Both the position numbers and the translations under genes were made by a program. A DNA stretch of 64,000 nt from Setaria digitata (Eukaryota; Nematoda; Chromadorea; Rhabditida; Setariidae), in assembly GCA_003640385.1 (NCBI GenBank), contig RCAB01000185.1:1-64000 (forward strand), read 5' to 3'. Shown here piece by piece: positions 62,701-64,000 of this stretch (positions are counted from its first letter, which is position 1; the number at the start of each line of letters is the position of its first letter). The notes below the pieces were generated by a model, which ran no database searches, was not told where the DNA came from, and worked only from the letters and a program-made list of their open reading frames with translations.

Positions 62701-63514
62701 GAATTAACTCCAACTTTAACCAAAAATTGAGGAGAACAATATTCTACAGTGTATTTCAGTAATATTACGATTTCAGCATTTTATGTGTATTGATTTGCAG
62801 ATGACTGCAAACCATCTCGAATTATTGAAATATGCTTCATCAAATATGGCTAAATTTTTCGTAAATCGGAACTTGATAGCATCAAAAGCAGATTTACACA
62901 AGTAATATACTTTTATTTGAAATTAAAAAAAAAAATATATGCTTGATGAATCTCAAGGTATCACTAATGGAACAGTTGGAAAATAAAGATTGAAATTTTC
63001 AAACATTTAGAAACACTAGAAAATAATTCAGGTGAAAAAAAATTATTTCTCGAGGAAGAAATTTTTGAAGGTCAACAATTTTAGGCTGAAATTGGATGAT
63101 TTAATTTTCGAGTCATTATTACCGATCTTTTCGAAATGTTCCACGCACTTTTTCAATGCATTTTTACCACATGATGGTTTCCTGAGTTCTGCGATCAACG
63201 TGATAGTAAGATGCTAGTAATTCTAAACAAACATATCAGGTCTACAATGTCATCAATATCAATGATTTTATTTATAAAACATAGGTATTATAGCGACTAA
63301 TTATTATATTACACCATTAATCAGTCGATCCTTATTATCAATGAATAATTAGCAGACTGTATCAATAACTAAATAATCTGTTTTATTGCAGGCTGAGCCT
63401 ATATTCAATCACTCTAATCCGGTAAAAAATAATGATCTTTCGGTTGGAAACATTTGGAATCCACCAACCATTCTAGAAATTAAGGCGCATCAAGATGAAG
63501 TACTTTTCGCCTGA
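59784..63514 (+). CDS. Unidentified 558-residue protein
   Basis: I do not recognise this gene. Exons: 59784-59998, 60328-60550, 60842-60987, 61263-61341, 61498-61659, 61751-61972, 62046-62187, 62361-62503, 62801-62901, 63085-63205, 63392-63514. Every junction is phase-consistent and the chain ends at a stop, which is strong evidence of a real gene. The first 370 residues are Ser-, Asn- and Pro-rich with basic patches and look disordered, including a proline/serine block MSDISSIPASPSLVSSSP. The C-terminal part (about residues 370-558) looks folded: MTANHLELLKYASSNMAKFF, then LKLDDLIFESLLPIFSKCS, FFNAFLPHDGFLSS and GNIWNPPTILEIK. No signal peptide or membrane helix. Alternative: exon 7 could run to a stop at 62209, ending the protein early. 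Coding status likely; function unknown. Confidence 0.65.
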
Positions 63515-64000
63515 GAGTTTCAGAATTCTCAGCATCCCATCCCTTAAAAGATGCAATTCAACTTATCTCGCCCTCATGTTTAAGTAATCAGTGGAACTTA
63601 GCGATGTCCATGCTCAATTTTTCTATCCAGAAAATAACTTGAAACATTCATTAATTTCGTCATCACTGGGATGAATCTATCACAAAACAGTCATTTTGAC
63701 CAATAAAAAAACTTATTAGTTTTGCTTCAGGAGCAACGTATACTACAAAGTTGTCCTCGGTATCGCAGTAATCAAAAATACCGATTCTTGATCATTCCTC
63801 GATATAATTTCCTGACATTCAAATCATTTGCCGTTAATCATCATCATTTAGTAATGATAATTTTTTGAAATTCCTGTCTAATTTTTTTTTTTTTTTATTG
63901 TTCTGAATCTAGACAGATCTCGAATTCCAATGATACATATATACAACATGTTTCAGTTCAATTCATTTGTCCAGAACATTTCAATATAAAAAAANCCTCG
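63515..64000. other. 3' flank of the unidentified gene
   Basis: AT-rich, with a poly-T run (63882-63897) and one ambiguous base at 63996 near the window edge. No gene seen. Confidence 0.5.

Noticed and set aside
1..64000. CRISPR array, bacterial or Wolbachia operon, tRNA cluster or rRNA
   Set aside because: No regularly spaced direct repeats, no prokaryotic gene packing, and no cloverleaf or rRNA-like block was seen. A tRNA scan was not possible, so isolated tRNAs could be missed.

Overview
This is a stretch of nuclear DNA from a nematode, most likely a spirurid or filarial species. It is AT-rich, with frequent poly-T tracts, short exons, introns from about 100 bp to 2.6 kb, and TTTCAG/TTTTAG 3' splice sites. 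The protein set is animal (HIF, CDC20, FUT8, RAD51, LIM, BED, Ly6, CNRIP1), and the nearest relatives I can call to mind for several genes are nematode. Placing it in the filariae is inference from gene style; no marker was searched. I see no bacterial operons, phage or CRISPR.

Layout, left to right. 1-5429 (+): 3' part of a hypoxia-inducible factor gene (hif-1), from PAS-B to the C-terminus. 7388-9963 (+): THUMPD2-like U6 snRNA N2-guanine methyltransferase. 9964-15013: long gene-free stretch with a trinucleotide repeat. 15014-19468 (+): complete alpha-1,6-fucosyltransferase (fut-8). 21615-22846 (-): small GPI-anchored Ly6/uPAR-type protein, divergent from 23932-26666 (+), a Utp12-domain protein that matches only the C-terminal half of WDR43/UTP5. 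27997-33082 (+): CDC20/Fizzy. 33083-36661: spacer ending in a striking GC-rich island with a TATA box, a G-quadruplex-type run, a perfect hairpin and a cluster of ACGTG boxes. 36662-41839 (+): BED zinc-finger protein. 42380-43790 (+): two-LIM protein. 44755-47934 (-): CNRIP1-like protein, 5' end not found. 53355-56451 (-): complete RAD51, with an inverted copy of its own Walker-A splice junction in an intron. 59784-63514 (+): 558-residue protein I cannot identify. 

Exon models were built by hand. A junction was accepted when the donor and acceptor phases agreed and the joined protein matched family features. For fut-8, fzy-1, rad-51, the Ly6, Utp12 and BED genes and the unknown gene, all junctions close in frame to a stop. 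hif-1 (one junction), the LIM gene (last junction), CNRIP1 (first exon) and THUMPD2 (C-terminus) remain unresolved.

The genes are not an operon or a shared pathway. They are housekeeping and signalling genes: oxygen sensing, snRNA modification, N-glycan core fucosylation, ribosome assembly, mitotic exit, recombination and transcription. The most unusual items are the rad-51 inverted repeat, the GC-rich promoter-like island with its ACGTG cluster, the WD40-less UTP5, and the KEN box of CDC20 created across a splice junction.
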